Assembly: GCA_018402135.1 (NCBI GenBank)
Contig: JAGYJF010000002.1
Location: 372,001-436,000, forward strand
Source: Flavobacteriaceae bacterium
Lineage (GTDB): Bacteria; Bacteroidota; Bacteroidia; Flavobacteriales; Flavobacteriaceae
DNA: 64,000 bases
Direction of reading: 5' to 3'
In this document: one piece after another, positions 1 through 7,940 of the stretch
Layout: each line of letters opens with the position of its first letter
Position numbering within the stretch: position 1 is the stretch's first letter
Made by a program: the position numbers and the translations under genes
The notes under the pieces: model-generated
Database searches by the model: none
Seen by the model: the letters and a program-made list of their open reading frames with translations, nothing else
Told to the model about the DNA's origin: nothing

Positions 1-26
1 TCAATAAAAAACATTAATTTTATTCA

Positions 27-172
27 AAGGAAAGCAGAGGTGAACTTTAAACTTCGCTAGTTAAGAACTATGCTCTGCATTAGTCCTCTGCCTTCTCCTT
101 GAATCCTGTTGAATTGCTTCAAATAGAATGATAGACATAGCGGTCTAATAAAGGCTCTAAAGAAGTTCAACA
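27..172 (+). ncRNA. Candidate IS110 bridge RNA (copy 1)
   Basis: The leader upstream of the transposase folds into two large stems. Stem 1 pairs 27-40 (AAGGAAAGCAGAGG) with 85-100 (CCTCTGCCTTCTCCTT) with only a 2-nt bulge. Stem 2 pairs 107-113 (TGTTGAA) with 166-172 (TTCAACA) and 117-120 with 162-165, and encloses a small hairpin, 132-136 TAGAC with 143-147 GTCTA. IS110-family elements are known to encode a bridge RNA in the non-coding end next to the recombinase, whose loops pair with target and donor DNA. That this leader is such an RNA is inferred from position and fold; the loop specificities were not assigned. The second IS110 copy at 52.7 kb has the same layout. Confidence 0.6.
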
Positions 173-199
173 TTTTTTGTTTATCCTAAAACCAAAGTT

Positions 200-1114
200 A
201 TGAAAAATTATTCTTTGAACATTGGCATTGATGTTTCAAAATTAAAATTGGATATCAGTATCTTAAATCCGGTTACATTTACATCTGAACATTTTGTGAT
301 TGAGAACACCGCAAGAGACATCAAACTCTTTATTAAACAATTAATTAAAAAAGAAATCGATCCAAAATCGGTTTTATTCTGTTGTGAGAATACAGGGTAT
401 TACACAAATCATTTATTGTTCACTTTACTTGATTTGCAGCTTGATCTATGGATAGTTCCAGCTATTGAAATAAAAAGGTCCAAAGGTTTGGCAAGAGGGA
501 AATCAGACAAGATAGATGCTAAAGATATAGCTGTTTATAGTTTAAAGAACTTGGAAAAGCTATGTCTGACTGAGATGGTAGACAAGGACATTCAAAAGTT
601 AAAGTTACTTTATACTGAAAGAGAAAAGATGCTAAAATCCCTATTAATTATGGAAACAACTTCTGAGGGTAAGTCTTTTATTGACAAAGAAATTTATAAA
701 GAAATAGCCTCATTGAATCTTTCTTTAATTAAAAACATTAAAAGTTCAATCAATAAAATTGAACAGAAAATCCAGGTAATCATTAAGTCAAATGAAAAGT
801 TACACAAACAAGCAGAACTCATACAATCAATACCTGGAATAGGTGTACAAACAACTACTTATTTAATTATCGCAACAAGGGGGTTTACAGCTTTTAATAA
901 TTGGAGAAAGTTTGCTTGTTACAGTGGAATTGGGCCTTTTGAATACACTTCAGGTTCAAGTATCAAGGGTCGGACAAAAGTCAATCACATTGCTGATAAA
1001 AAAATGAAGTCCCTATTACAAATGTGTGCAATGACAACTATTAAATATGACCCACAGATAAGAGATTACTATCAGAAGAAAAGAAGGGAAGAATGCAATG
1101 CTAGTTTTAAATAA
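200..1114 (+). CDS. IS110-family transposase, C-terminus broken by a frameshift
   Basis: This is the recombinase of the IS110 element. The N-terminal RuvC-like DEDD domain is visible: GIDVSK near residue 9, the ENTGYY motif near residue 64 and GKSDKIDAKD near residue 101. A helical middle region follows, and a C-terminal Tnp domain carries PGIG and the SG pair (EYTSGSS) that holds the catalytic serine in this family. The open frame ends at residue 304. In the +1 frame, from about 1083 to the stop at 1197-1199, the sequence continues with EGKNAMLVLNNVRCKL, which is the normal family C-terminus (compare EGKNKMSVLNAVRNKL in the second copy). One extra base in the purine run at about 1076-1088 therefore truncates the protein by roughly 38 residues. 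The gene was probably about 333 aa when intact, the usual family length. A sequencing error in the purine run is an alternative explanation. Confidence 0.9.
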   Translation: MKNYSLNIGIDVSKLKLDISILNPVTFTSEHFVIENTARDIKLFIKQLIKKEIDPKSVLFCCENTGYYTNHLLFTLLDLQLDLWIVPAIEIKRSKGLARGKSDKIDAKDIAVYSLKNLEKLCLTEMVDKDIQKLKLLYTEREKMLKSLLIMETTSEGKSFIDKEIYKEIASLNLSLIKNIKSSINKIEQKIQVIIKSNEKLHKQAELIQSIPGIGVQTTTYLIIATRGFTAFNNWRKFACYSGIGPFEYTSGSSIKGRTKVNHIADKKMKSLLQMCAMTTIKYDPQIRDYYQKKRREECNASFK

Positions 1115-1319
1115 TGTAAGATGTAAACTTGTGAGTAGAGTATTTGCAGTGGTTCAAAGAGAATCACCATATGTTAATACCTATAAATTTGTGTCTTAAA
1201 CTTTAACACTTTTTAATTGTTTTTTATCATAGAATGCAGAACGGGTTAACGAAATTGTGAAATGTAATAAAGTAAAGATGGAACAGGTACACAAAGATGG
1301 AACATAACGCTAGCGGGGG

Positions 1320-1360
1320 TTCTCGATTCTCTACTCCTGAGTCGAATCACTCGAACTGAC
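1320..1360. repeat. Dispersed repeat copy related to 31228-31270
   Basis: TTCTCGAT is followed by a TCCTGAGTCGAATCACTCGAACTGAC-like stretch. A close relative lies in the hisIE-hisF spacer at 31228-31270 (TTCTCGAT, then CCTCAGAATCACTCGAAGTGAC-like). Both are non-coding. This looks like a degenerate copy of a short dispersed intergenic repeat. Confidence 0.45.
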
Positions 1361-1409
1361 AGTACTATATTTAAAATATCAATGCACTATTAGTATATAT
1401 AAGGCTTGA

Positions 1410-1637
1410 TTACTTGGCTTTCATAGGTGGCAAATCGAATGCTGTGGCATCGTGCTCAAAATGATTACGGTGTGAGCCATCACAAAACGGTTTGTTATTA
1501 GAATGGCCACAACGACAAATTCCTAACACGGTTCTGCCTTGTAAACCATAGGCATTGCCTTGGGAATCTACGATTTCAAAATCGCCCTCTACTTTTACAG
1601 ACCCATTACTGTTAATGGTAAGTTTTGTTTTGCTCAT
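1410..1637 (-). CDS. CDGSH iron-sulfur domain protein
   Basis: This is a 75-residue protein with one CDGSH zinc-finger-like domain, which binds a redox-active [2Fe-2S] cluster in the mitoNEET family. The cluster ligands are visible as Cys41, Cys43, Cys52 and His56 in CRCGHSNNKPFCDGSH, matching the pattern C-x-C-x2-S-x3-P-x-C-D-G-S-H. No signal peptide or membrane anchor is present, so it is probably cytosolic. Bacterial members are linked to iron, redox or electron-transfer roles, but the partner is unknown. The gene stands alone. Its 5' region contains a tetranucleotide microsatellite at 1728-1772, about 90 bases upstream of the start, that could affect expression. Confidence 0.92.
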   Translation of the reverse strand: MSKTKLTINSNGSVKVEGDFEIVDSQGNAYGLQGRTVLGICRCGHSNNKPFCDGSHRNHFEHDATAFDLPPMKAK

Positions 1638-1727
1638 GTTGCTGTTTTTATGAATAACAAAGTTGGGGAAATTTATTTTGGGTTTTGATGATTTATTAAT
1701 TTTTAATTGAAAAATTGGACTTTTCGG

Positions 1728-1773
<46 letters not shown>

Positions 1774-1780
1774 GTTGACG

Positions 1781-1843
1781 GCACTCGTTGCAAACGAGCG
1801 CTAGCTGCGGTAGGTGTTGAGGGCACGGATTACAAATCCGCGC
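1781..1843. repeat. Pair of REP-like hairpins
   Basis: Two hairpins share one design. CTCGTT-GCA-AACGAG lies at 1784-1798 and CGGATT-ACA-AATCCG at 1826-1840. Each has a 6-bp stem and 3-nt loop, is preceded by GCA and is followed by CGCTA or the like. Such paired palindromes resemble the REP elements mobilised by REP-associated tyrosine transposases. No such transposase gene is seen in this window. Confidence 0.6.
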
Positions 1844-1935
1844 TATCGGGATGTTTGTTATTTATTTAGCGGCTTGTTTGTGAAAAGACCAAACAAACCA
1901 AACAAAACCCATTTTTTAAGCCTACCCTAACATCG

Positions 1936-3210
1936 TTACAAATCCACTGTAACCTCATCGGCCTTTTTATAAGCCAGATTGACGGAACGTTTCATCAATA
2001 AGGACACCACAAAAGCGATTAAAAACAGCCCTGAAAATACCCTCAGTGTAATATCTAAAGAACCCGTAGTTTTTAACACCACATCGTAAATAGTTGGCCC
2101 AACAACACCTGCCAAAGCCCAACCAGCAAGTACCAAACCGTGAATGGCACCCAGTTGCTTGGTTCCGAATAAATCGCCCAAAAAGGCCGGTAAGGTAGCA
2201 AAGCCGCCTCCATACATGGTAATCACTGTGAATAAAACGATTAAGAATGTTAACTCAACCGTAATTTGCGGCAGAAAATAAAAGGCCAGTATCTGAAAGG
2301 CAAAAAATAGCACGTAGGTATTGGAACGCCCTAAATAATCGGAAAGACTGGACCAAAACAAACGTCCGAGTCCGTTAAATACCCCAATTAAGCCCACTAC
2401 TGTGGCCGCCTGCATGGGTGTGTAATTCAATTTTTCTTGCACCATGGGGCTGGCCGCTGCAATAATGGCAATGCCGCAAGTGATATTGATAAACATCATG
2501 ATCCAGATATAATAAAAGCGTCTGGAACTTAGCGCTTCTTTAGACGTCATATTAGAAATATCGGCTTTGATGGTGCTCGATGCTTCTTGACTAAAGCCAG
2601 TTGGACTGTAGCCTACTGGCGGCCGTTCAATATAAAGCGCCGAAACGATTATTAAAACCATATAAATAATACCTAAAATATAGAAAGCATTTGATATACC
2701 CACCGTTTCAAAAAGCGACTGCATCACTGGGCCAAATATTAAAGCTGAAAAACCAAAACCCATGATGGCCATGCCTGTTGCTAGTCCGCGTTTGTCTGGA
2801 AACCATTTAACCAAAGTGCTCACTGGCGTAATGTAGCCGAGCCCGAGTCCGATACCACCAATAACACCATAACACAAATAAAACATCGGGAGCGATTCTA
2901 AATATACCGCCAAACCCGAACCTAAAATCCCGATACCGTAAAACAAACCAGCTGTAATCCCGCTTACTTTGGGGCCTACTTTTTCAACCCATGGTCCTAA
3001 AAAAGCAGCTGAAAATCCCAAAAACAAAATAGCTAGTTTAAACGCCCATTTAATGGTACTACCTTCCACATCAAAAATGTCTTTTACAGGGTTTGTTATA
3101 ACCGAATAGGCATACACCGATCCAATAGAGATGTGAATACCAATGGCAGATAAAGCAATCAACCAACGATTTTTGATGTTAGGATGTGTCATACTTTGCG
3201 TTTTATCCAT
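1936..3210 (-). CDS. OFA-type MFS transporter (oxalate/formate antiporter family)
   Basis: This is a 12-helix major facilitator protein of about 424 residues with the OFA-family look: NRWLIALSAIGIHISIGSVYAYSV in helix 1, GLGYITPVSTLVKWFPDKRG in the middle and a second half starting at RRFYYIWIMMF. OFA members exchange or export small carboxylates such as oxalate, formate or lactate across the inner membrane. The gene begins 7 bp after pflA, at the end of the pflB-pflA unit, so formate export or exchange is a reasonable inference, though the substrate is not proven by sequence. An in-frame upstream start would be TTG at 3240 and overlap pflA; the ATG at 3210 fits family length better. Confidence 0.82.
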   Translation of the reverse strand: MDKTQSMTHPNIKNRWLIALSAIGIHISIGSVYAYSVITNPVKDIFDVEGSTIKWAFKLAILFLGFSAAFLGPWVEKVGPKVSGITAGLFYGIGILGSGLAVYLESLPMFYLCYGVIGGIGLGLGYITPVSTLVKWFPDKRGLATGMAIMGFGFSALIFGPVMQSLFETVGISNAFYILGIIYMVLIIVSALYIERPPVGYSPTGFSQEASSTIKADISNMTSKEALSSRRFYYIWIMMFINITCGIAIIAAASPMVQEKLNYTPMQAATVVGLIGVFNGLGRLFWSSLSDYLGRSNTYVLFFAFQILAFYFLPQITVELTFLIVLFTVITMYGGGFATLPAFLGDLFGTKQLGAIHGLVLAGWALAGVVGPTIYDVVLKTTGSLDITLRVFSGLFLIAFVVSLLMKRSVNLAYKKADEVTVDL

Positions 3211-3217
3211 AACGGAT

Positions 3218-3970
3218 TTAATTAATACTAATATTTTCAAATGAGGGTTGCAACAAAGCTTTGGCCTCTAAAAGTTCGGTTGCTGTATTTTCGCGGGCAT
3301 CTTTTAGTTGGTATTCCCAACCCAATGCTTCCCACTTATGCACGCCTAATTTATGATAGGGTAAAATTTCAAGTTTCTCAATTGTGGTAAAGTCCTTAAA
3401 ATAAGTTCCCATGGCTTGCAACAGTTCAGGTTTATTGGTTAAACCCGGAATGAGTACATAGCGCAGCCACATGGCTTTACCTGTCTTTTCGCGGTGTTGT
3501 GCAAAATTAAAAGTAGTTTGGTGGTTTTTCATACCTGTTAGGTATTGATAGCCTTCCTCAGTCATATGCTTGATGTCTAGCAGCACCAAATCGGTATAAT
3601 GGTCTAATAATTCTGTTACAAAATGATTCAAGATCCGACCGTTGGTATCTATGGCGGTATGAATGCCTTCAGCCTTCAACAGTTTAAAAAAAGGTATTAA
3701 TGCTTTGGCTTGCAGTAATGGTTCGCCTCCAGACACCGTAACTCCGCCGTGCTTTCCGAAGTAGGGTTTGGCTTTCATCACCATATCAAAGAGCGCTTTC
3801 ACAGTGTAAGGTTCACCACCTTCCATGGCAATGGTATCGGGATTGTGACAGTACAAACACTTGAGCTTGCACCCTTGCAAAAAAATCACAAACCTAATGC
3901 CTGGTCCGTCGTGGGTGCCAAAGCTTTCGATAGAATGAACGTTTAGTATAGTGTCTGCTGAAATAGTCAT
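3218..3970 (-). CDS. pflA: Pyruvate formate-lyase activating enzyme
   Basis: This 250-residue radical SAM enzyme installs the glycyl radical on PflB under anaerobic conditions. The [4Fe-4S] ligands are Cys34, Cys38 and Cys41 in GCKLKCLYCHNPDT, the CxxxCxxC signature. The upstream SFGTHDGPGIRFVIFLQG segment is typical of PFL activases, and GGVTVSGGEPLLQ is the SAM-binding motif. The length matches the single-cluster activase type, without the extra ferredoxin-like insert of other glycyl-radical activases. It follows pflB, separated by a 68-bp gap that contains a terminator-like hairpin, so it is probably expressed at a lower level than pflB. Confidence 0.95.
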   Translation of the reverse strand: MTISADTILNVHSIESFGTHDGPGIRFVIFLQGCKLKCLYCHNPDTIAMEGGEPYTVKALFDMVMKAKPYFGKHGGVTVSGGEPLLQAKALIPFFKLLKAEGIHTAIDTNGRILNHFVTELLDHYTDLVLLDIKHMTEEGYQYLTGMKNHQTTFNFAQHREKTGKAMWLRYVLIPGLTNKPELLQAMGTYFKDFTTIEKLEILPYHKLGVHKWEALGWEYQLKDARENTATELLEAKALLQPSFENISIN

Positions 3971-3981
3971 AGTCTTACTTT

Positions 3982-4026
3982 AAAAAAAGCACCTTATTAA
4001 ATGTATACCATTCAAACAGGTGCTTT
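3982..4026 (-). terminator. Terminator-like hairpin between pflB and pflA
   Basis: On the minus strand AAAGCACCT (4026-4018) pairs with AGGTGCTTT (3994-3986) and runs into a T tract (3988-3982). It sits after the pflB stop and before the pflA start. It may act as a partial terminator or an mRNA 3'-end stabiliser that raises the pflB:pflA ratio. Confidence 0.75.
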
Positions 4027-4038
4027 AAATAGTACATA

Positions 4039-6264
4039 TTACATCGACTCATGGAATGATCTTGAAATCACTTCCATTTGCTGTTCACGAGTGAGTCGAA
4101 CGAAATTAACCGCATAACCCGATACCCGGATGGTAAGCTGCGGATAGGCTTCTGGATGTTCCATGGCATCTAATAAAGTGGCCTTATCTAAAACATTGAT
4201 ATTGATGTGTTGGGCCTTGTTAGAAAAATACCCGTCTAGAATAGATATCAGGTTTTGTACGCGCGTTTCAACATCGGCTCCTAATGATTTTGGAACCACC
4301 GAAAAGGTATTGGAAATGCCGTCTTGCGCATCTTCATATCTAATTTTTGCAACCGAATTAAGAGAGGCAATAGCGCCCATTTCGTCACGTCCATGCATAG
4401 GATTCGCGCCGGGTGCAAAAGGAACACCTAAAGCTCTGCCGTCTGGAGTAGCGCCTGTTTTTTTACCATACACAACGTTAGACGTAATTGTTAACACCGA
4501 TAGTGTTGGAGTGGCGTTCTTATAGATAGGAAACTGCTTTAACTCATTGTTGAAGTCAGATACCGCTTGCACCGCCAAAGCATCCACCCTATCGTCGTCA
4601 TTGCCGTATTTCGGAAACGCACCTTCAATGCTGAAGTCTACTGTTAAGCCGTCTTCATTTCGAATGGGTTTCACCTTCGCATATTTTATGGCCGAAAGCG
4701 AATCAGCAACGATTGATAGTCCGGCAATACCATAAGCAATATCAATATGCGGATTGGTATCGATGAGTGCCATCTGTGCTTTTTCGTAATAATACTTATC
4801 GTGCATGTAGTGAATAATATTCATGGTATCGCAATACACGCGCGCTACTTCTTGCATGGCTACTTTAAAGTTGGTCATGACCTTATTAAAATCGAGGTAT
4901 TCATCTTTATCAACTGGAATACCTTCAAGCACTTGTTCGCCCGTTAACTCGCATCTTCCTCCGTTAATAGCTAACAATAATGTTTTTGCAAGATTGGTAC
5001 GGGCTCCAAAAAACTGGATGGATTTGCCCAAATCCTGGTGCGAAACACAGCAGGCAATACCATAATCGTCCGAACCTCTACTGTCGCGCATCAGTGCATC
5101 GTTTTCAAACTGTAATGAAGAGGTTTCAATCGCTACTTTTGCACAAAATTCTTTAAAGTTTTCCGGTAAATCTTCAGACCAAAGTACCGTCATATTAGGT
5201 TCGGGTGAAGCACCCAAATTATAGAGTGTGTTTAAAAAACGGAAAGATGTTTTGGTAACTTTTGTACGACCATCATGAAACATACCACCAATGGCTTCGG
5301 TAACCCAAGTAGGATCGCCTGCAAAAATTTCGTCGTATGCCTGCATTCGCAAGTGGCGCACCACTCTTAACTTCATGACAAACTGGTCTATGTATTCTTG
5401 TGCTTCTAATTCGCTAATTAAACCTTGCTGTAAATCGTTTTCGATATAGATATCAAGAAAGGTAGATACATTGCCTAGCGACATGGCAGCGCCATCTTGT
5501 TCTTTTACTGCAGCCAGATAAGCCATGTAGGTCCATTGCACTGCTTCGCGCGCATTTGTAGCGGGTTTTGATAAATCTATTTCATATGAATTACCTAGAG
5601 TTTTCATGGCATTTAAAGCCTTGATTTGCTCCGATACTTCTTCTCTCAATCTAATGACATCCTCAGTCATTGGTCCGGTAATACTGGCTAAATCCTTGAT
5701 TTTGGATTCAATTAAAAAATCAATTCCGTAAAGGGCAATACGTCTGTAGTCACCAATAATTCTACCTCTGGCATAATTATCAGGTAAGCCTGTTAAAATA
5801 CCGAGTGAACGGTAGTTTCTAATCTCGTCGTTATAAGCATCAAAAACACCATCGTTGTGGGTTTTAACATATTTTGAAAACAGCTCTGTTAGTTTTTCGT
5901 TTGGTACCTTGCCGTGTTCAGACAAAGCCTTTTCTACCACTTTAAAACCTCCAAATGGTTTCATGGCACGCTTTAAAAGTTCATCGGTTTGTAAGCCAAC
6001 AATGATTTCATTGTCTTTATCTATATAGCCGGGTCCAAAGGCATCTATGGTCGAAATGGTTTCCGTATCTACACTTCTAACGCCGTTATTAGCGCGTTCT
6101 TCGGCCATAGCTTGGGTACAAATATCCCATAGCTTTAGGGTGCTCTTGGTTGGACCTTCTAAAAAAGCACTGGTTCCGTGATAGGGTGTGATATTATTAA
6201 ACACAAAATCCCGAACGTTTACAGTTTTTGTCCAGGAACCACTAATAAATTTTGTTACTTCCAT
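4039..6264 (-). CDS. pflB: Formate acetyltransferase (pyruvate formate-lyase)
   Basis: This cytosolic glycyl-radical enzyme converts pyruvate and CoA to acetyl-CoA and formate during fermentation. The 741-residue length fits the family. The catalytic cysteine pair is Cys405-Cys406 in [14 protein letters not shown], and the radical glycine is Gly716 in RVSGYAVNF near the C-terminus. Both are intact, so the enzyme should be functional once activated by PflA. It heads a unit with pflA and an OFA-type transporter. Upstream, a -7 element and a CRP/FNR-like palindrome are correctly spaced for activation (6305-6348). Pyruvate formate-lyase implies that this otherwise respiratory-looking flavobacterium copes with oxygen limitation. 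Confidence 0.97.
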   Translation of the reverse strand: MEVTKFISGSWTKTVNVRDFVFNNITPYHGTSAFLEGPTKSTLKLWDICTQAMAEERANNGVRSVDTETISTIDAFGPGYIDKDNEIIVGLQTDELLKRAMKPFGGFKVVEKALSEHGKVPNEKLTELFSKYVKTHNDGVFDAYNDEIRNYRSLGILTGLPDNYARGRIIGDYRRIALYGIDFLIESKIKDLASITGPMTEDVIRLREEVSEQIKALNAMKTLGNSYEIDLSKPATNAREAVQWTYMAYLAAVKEQDGAAMSLGNVSTFLDIYIENDLQQGLISELEAQEYIDQFVMKLRVVRHLRMQAYDEIFAGDPTWVTEAIGGMFHDGRTKVTKTSFRFLNTLYNLGASPEPNMTVLWSEDLPENFKEFCAKVAIETSSLQFENDALMRDSRGSDDYGIACCVSHQDLGKSIQFFGARTNLAKTLLLAINGGRCELTGEQVLEGIPVDKDEYLDFNKVMTNFKVAMQEVARVYCDTMNIIHYMHDKYYYEKAQMALIDTNPHIDIAYGIAGLSIVADSLSAIKYAKVKPIRNEDGLTVDFSIEGAFPKYGNDDDRVDALAVQAVSDFNNELKQFPIYKNATPTLSVLTITSNVVYGKKTGATPDGRALGVPFAPGANPMHGRDEMGAIASLNSVAKIRYEDAQDGISNTFSVVPKSLGADVETRVQNLISILDGYFSNKAQHININVLDKATLLDAMEHPEAYPQLTIRVSGYAVNFVRLTREQQMEVISRSFHESM

Positions 6265-6304
6265 AATGTGAATCTTATAAGTAATGTTAGGTTTTTACCT
6301 AGCA

Positions 6305-6348
6305 CAAAATTAGATTCAAACAGATTGTTTTTTGATGATATTCGTCAT
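6305..6348 (-). promoter_or_regulatory. Candidate pflB promoter with CRP/FNR-type operator
   Basis: On the minus strand TAATTTTG (6312-6305) matches the Bacteroidota -7 element TAnnTTTG exactly. No good -33 TTTG is present. Instead a palindrome ATGA-CGAATA-TCAT lies at 6348-6335, centred about 40 bases upstream of the expected transcription start. This is the class II position of CRP/FNR activators. The pflB start codon is about 40 bases downstream of the -7 box. Confidence 0.5.
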
Positions 6349-6910
6349 GTTTGTAAGCTTGGAACCCTTTTAAAACACTGAAATAGTGTTCGAAAACGTT
6401 TGAAGTTTGGGCATTTTAAAAGTGTTAAATTTTAAGAAATTATGGTTTAAAATAAATACGGTGTGAATTGTTGCTTAAGTCTTCAAAAAAATGTTGCGAT
6501 GAGAAGTCCTTTCCCTAAATCTGAAATAGACCTTTAGGTGTTTAAATTCTTGTGACGAACTTATTGTTTGCTTATGAGGCCAGCGTATCCTTCGGATTAA
6601 AGAAAAATCAATACCACCTGTAAATGTAATATACTATTAAAATGATAATGAGATATCTACAAATATCTGTAAGTGCCATTTAAAAGCTACAGCACCATTT
6701 TAAAAACCCCTGACCAAACTCCGACCACACACCAAGCCAAGAACTCCGATTTCTGCACTCCTTATAGCCTTCGAATGTTAAAGTAATTCTAAATGAACTG
6801 CTTAATCCAGAAATAAATGGTATACTACGATATGTCGTTTCAATAAAAACAAAAATAATTTTTAGATACGACCATTAAAAATTAATAACACAAATAAACA
6901 CAAACACATT
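6349..6910. other. Gene-free interval between pflB and the ytxH operon
   Basis: After the pflB control region I see no convincing gene, RNA fold or repeat family in this AT-rich stretch. It must contain the promoter of the ytxH operon, but no consensus -33/-7 pair is obvious near 6850-6900. Confidence 0.5.
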
Positions 6911-7240
6911 ATGGGAAGAGAAAGTAGTACACTTTTAGGAATTTTAGCAGGAACCGCCATCGGCGCAACTTTAGGAATATTATTTGCACCAGATAAGGGC
7001 TCTAACACAAGACAGCGCATTGCAGACGAAGCGCAAGCTGCCAAAGATAAAATTCAAGAAAGTGCGATTCATATGAAAGATCGGGTTGTTGAAACTGTAT
7101 CTCATAAAAAAGAAACTTTAGATGAACAAGTTGAATCTATAGTCTCCGATATGAGTCACAAAACTGAAGATGTCATCACTACACTTGAAAACAAATTGGC
7201 TGAGCTTAAGTCTAAAAACAAAAAATATCAAAAAGCATAA
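6911..7240 (+). CDS. YtxH domain-containing protein
   Basis: This 109-residue protein starts with a glycine-rich membrane-anchoring segment (LLGILAGTAIGATLGILFAPDKGS, residues 8-31) followed by a long charged, probably helical/coiled-coil tail rich in Lys, Glu and Asp. This is the architecture of the YtxH/gas-vesicle-like general stress family. The exact function of the family is not established; members are often stress-induced and envelope-associated. It is the first gene of a tight three-gene unit, with the next start only 2 bp after its stop. Confidence 0.85.
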   Translation: MGRESSTLLGILAGTAIGATLGILFAPDKGSNTRQRIADEAQAAKDKIQESAIHMKDRVVETVSHKKETLDEQVESIVSDMSHKTEDVITTLENKLAELKSKNKKYQKA

Positions 7241-7242
7241 GC

Positions 7243-7590
7243 ATGAATATTTTTGAATCTGTAAGCGAATCAACCGGCAAAATCTCGGATTCCGGGGAAA
7301 CTTATATCAAAAAAACTCAGGAATATTATACGCTCAAAGTATTTCAGCAGCTCACAATTTCAGCCAGTTTAATTGCAAAAGCATTAATTATAGGTGGATT
7401 ATTATTAATCGTCCTATTTTTCTTGGCTTTTGCAGCAGCTATGGCATTGGGCAATATGCTTAATAACATAGCTTTAGGCTATGTGTCTGTTGCCGGTATA
7501 TTCTTGTTGTTTACTGCCATCATTTATTTTAACCGACACCATATCAGTAATAAAATCATAAAAACTTTATCTCATAAATTCTTCGACTAA
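7243..7590 (+). CDS. Holin-X/phage-holin-3_6-like membrane protein
   Basis: This 115-residue protein has a soluble N-terminal helix region (residues 1-40) and two hydrophobic segments, about 45-72 and 78-96, ending in a basic tail. The profile fits the putative holin-X family often encoded beside YtxH proteins. A true lytic role is unlikely because no endolysin or phage genes are present. An envelope-stress or membrane-organising role with its neighbours is an inference from the conserved gene trio. Confidence 0.7.
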   Translation: MNIFESVSESTGKISDSGETYIKKTQEYYTLKVFQQLTISASLIAKALIIGGLLLIVLFFLAFAAAMALGNMLNNIALGYVSVAGIFLLFTAIIYFNRHHISNKIIKTLSHKFFD

Positions 7591-7596
7591 TAAACC

Positions 7597-7797
7597 ATGA
7601 AAAATTACCAAACTTTTGAGGACATCGATCAACATCTAAAACTATTAAAGTTAGAGCGCATGATTGCCTTGGAAAAAATAAAGTTGACAAAAAACGAATT
7701 AAAAGAGGACCTAAAACCAGCCAATTGGGTAATTACAATGACCAATATTGCCGGAAAATACGGGTTCTATATATTGTTAAAGCGTTTTTTTAGATAA
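7597..7797 (+). CDS. Small DUF6327-like protein
   Basis: This 66-residue protein has a charged helical N-terminal half (residues 1-40, many Lys/Glu/Leu) and a short hydrophobic C-terminal stretch (WVITMTNIAGKYGFYILL). The family assignment rests on length, the TFEDIDQHLKLLKLER start and position as third gene of the YtxH/holin-X unit, and is therefore moderate. It starts 6 bp after the previous stop, and a terminator follows at 7812-7862. Function unknown. Confidence 0.65.
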   Translation: MKNYQTFEDIDQHLKLLKLERMIALEKIKLTKNELKEDLKPANWVITMTNIAGKYGFYILLKRFFR

Positions 7798-7811
7798 TTG
7801 CAGTTTATAAC

Positions 7812-7862
7812 ATTGTACTTAACTACGCTCAAGCCTATGAATTTATTTAAAGTACAATTTTT
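7812..7862 (+). terminator. Terminator of the ytxH operon
   Basis: ATTGTACTT (7812-7820) pairs with AAGTACAAT (7850-7858) and is followed by a T run. It lies between the convergent ytxH operon and the PfkB gene. Confidence 0.6.
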
Positions 7863-7940
7863 CTGATGGTCAAAAGTCTTAAGAAAAAACTTAAAGTTTA
7901 GATGCTTTAATTCGTATAACCTTCATAAGCATATTGGTTA

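Larger units (their letters stand above)
1..1199 (+). mobile_element. IS110-family insertion sequence, copy 1 (left edge may lie outside the window)
   Basis: The element consists of a structured non-coding leader followed by a DEDD/serine transposase gene. IS110 elements lack terminal inverted repeats, so exact ends cannot be read from one copy. The left end may precede base 1 and the right end is probably shortly after the frameshifted reading frame closes at 1199. The layout, with a long 5' non-coding part and the transposase filling the rest, is that of the IS110 group. Confidence 0.75.

Noticed and set aside
1936-3240. Longer N-terminus for the OFA transporter
   Set aside because: It would use TTG and overlap pflA by 23 bp; the ATG at 3210 gives the normal family N-terminus.
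4163-5065. Several plus-strand open frames inside pflB
   Set aside because: They are shadows of the strongly conserved pflB coding sequence.
6349-6910. A small RNA or riboswitch in the long pflB-ytxH gap
   Set aside because: No strong stem, terminator or conserved aptamer-like motif could be seen by eye.
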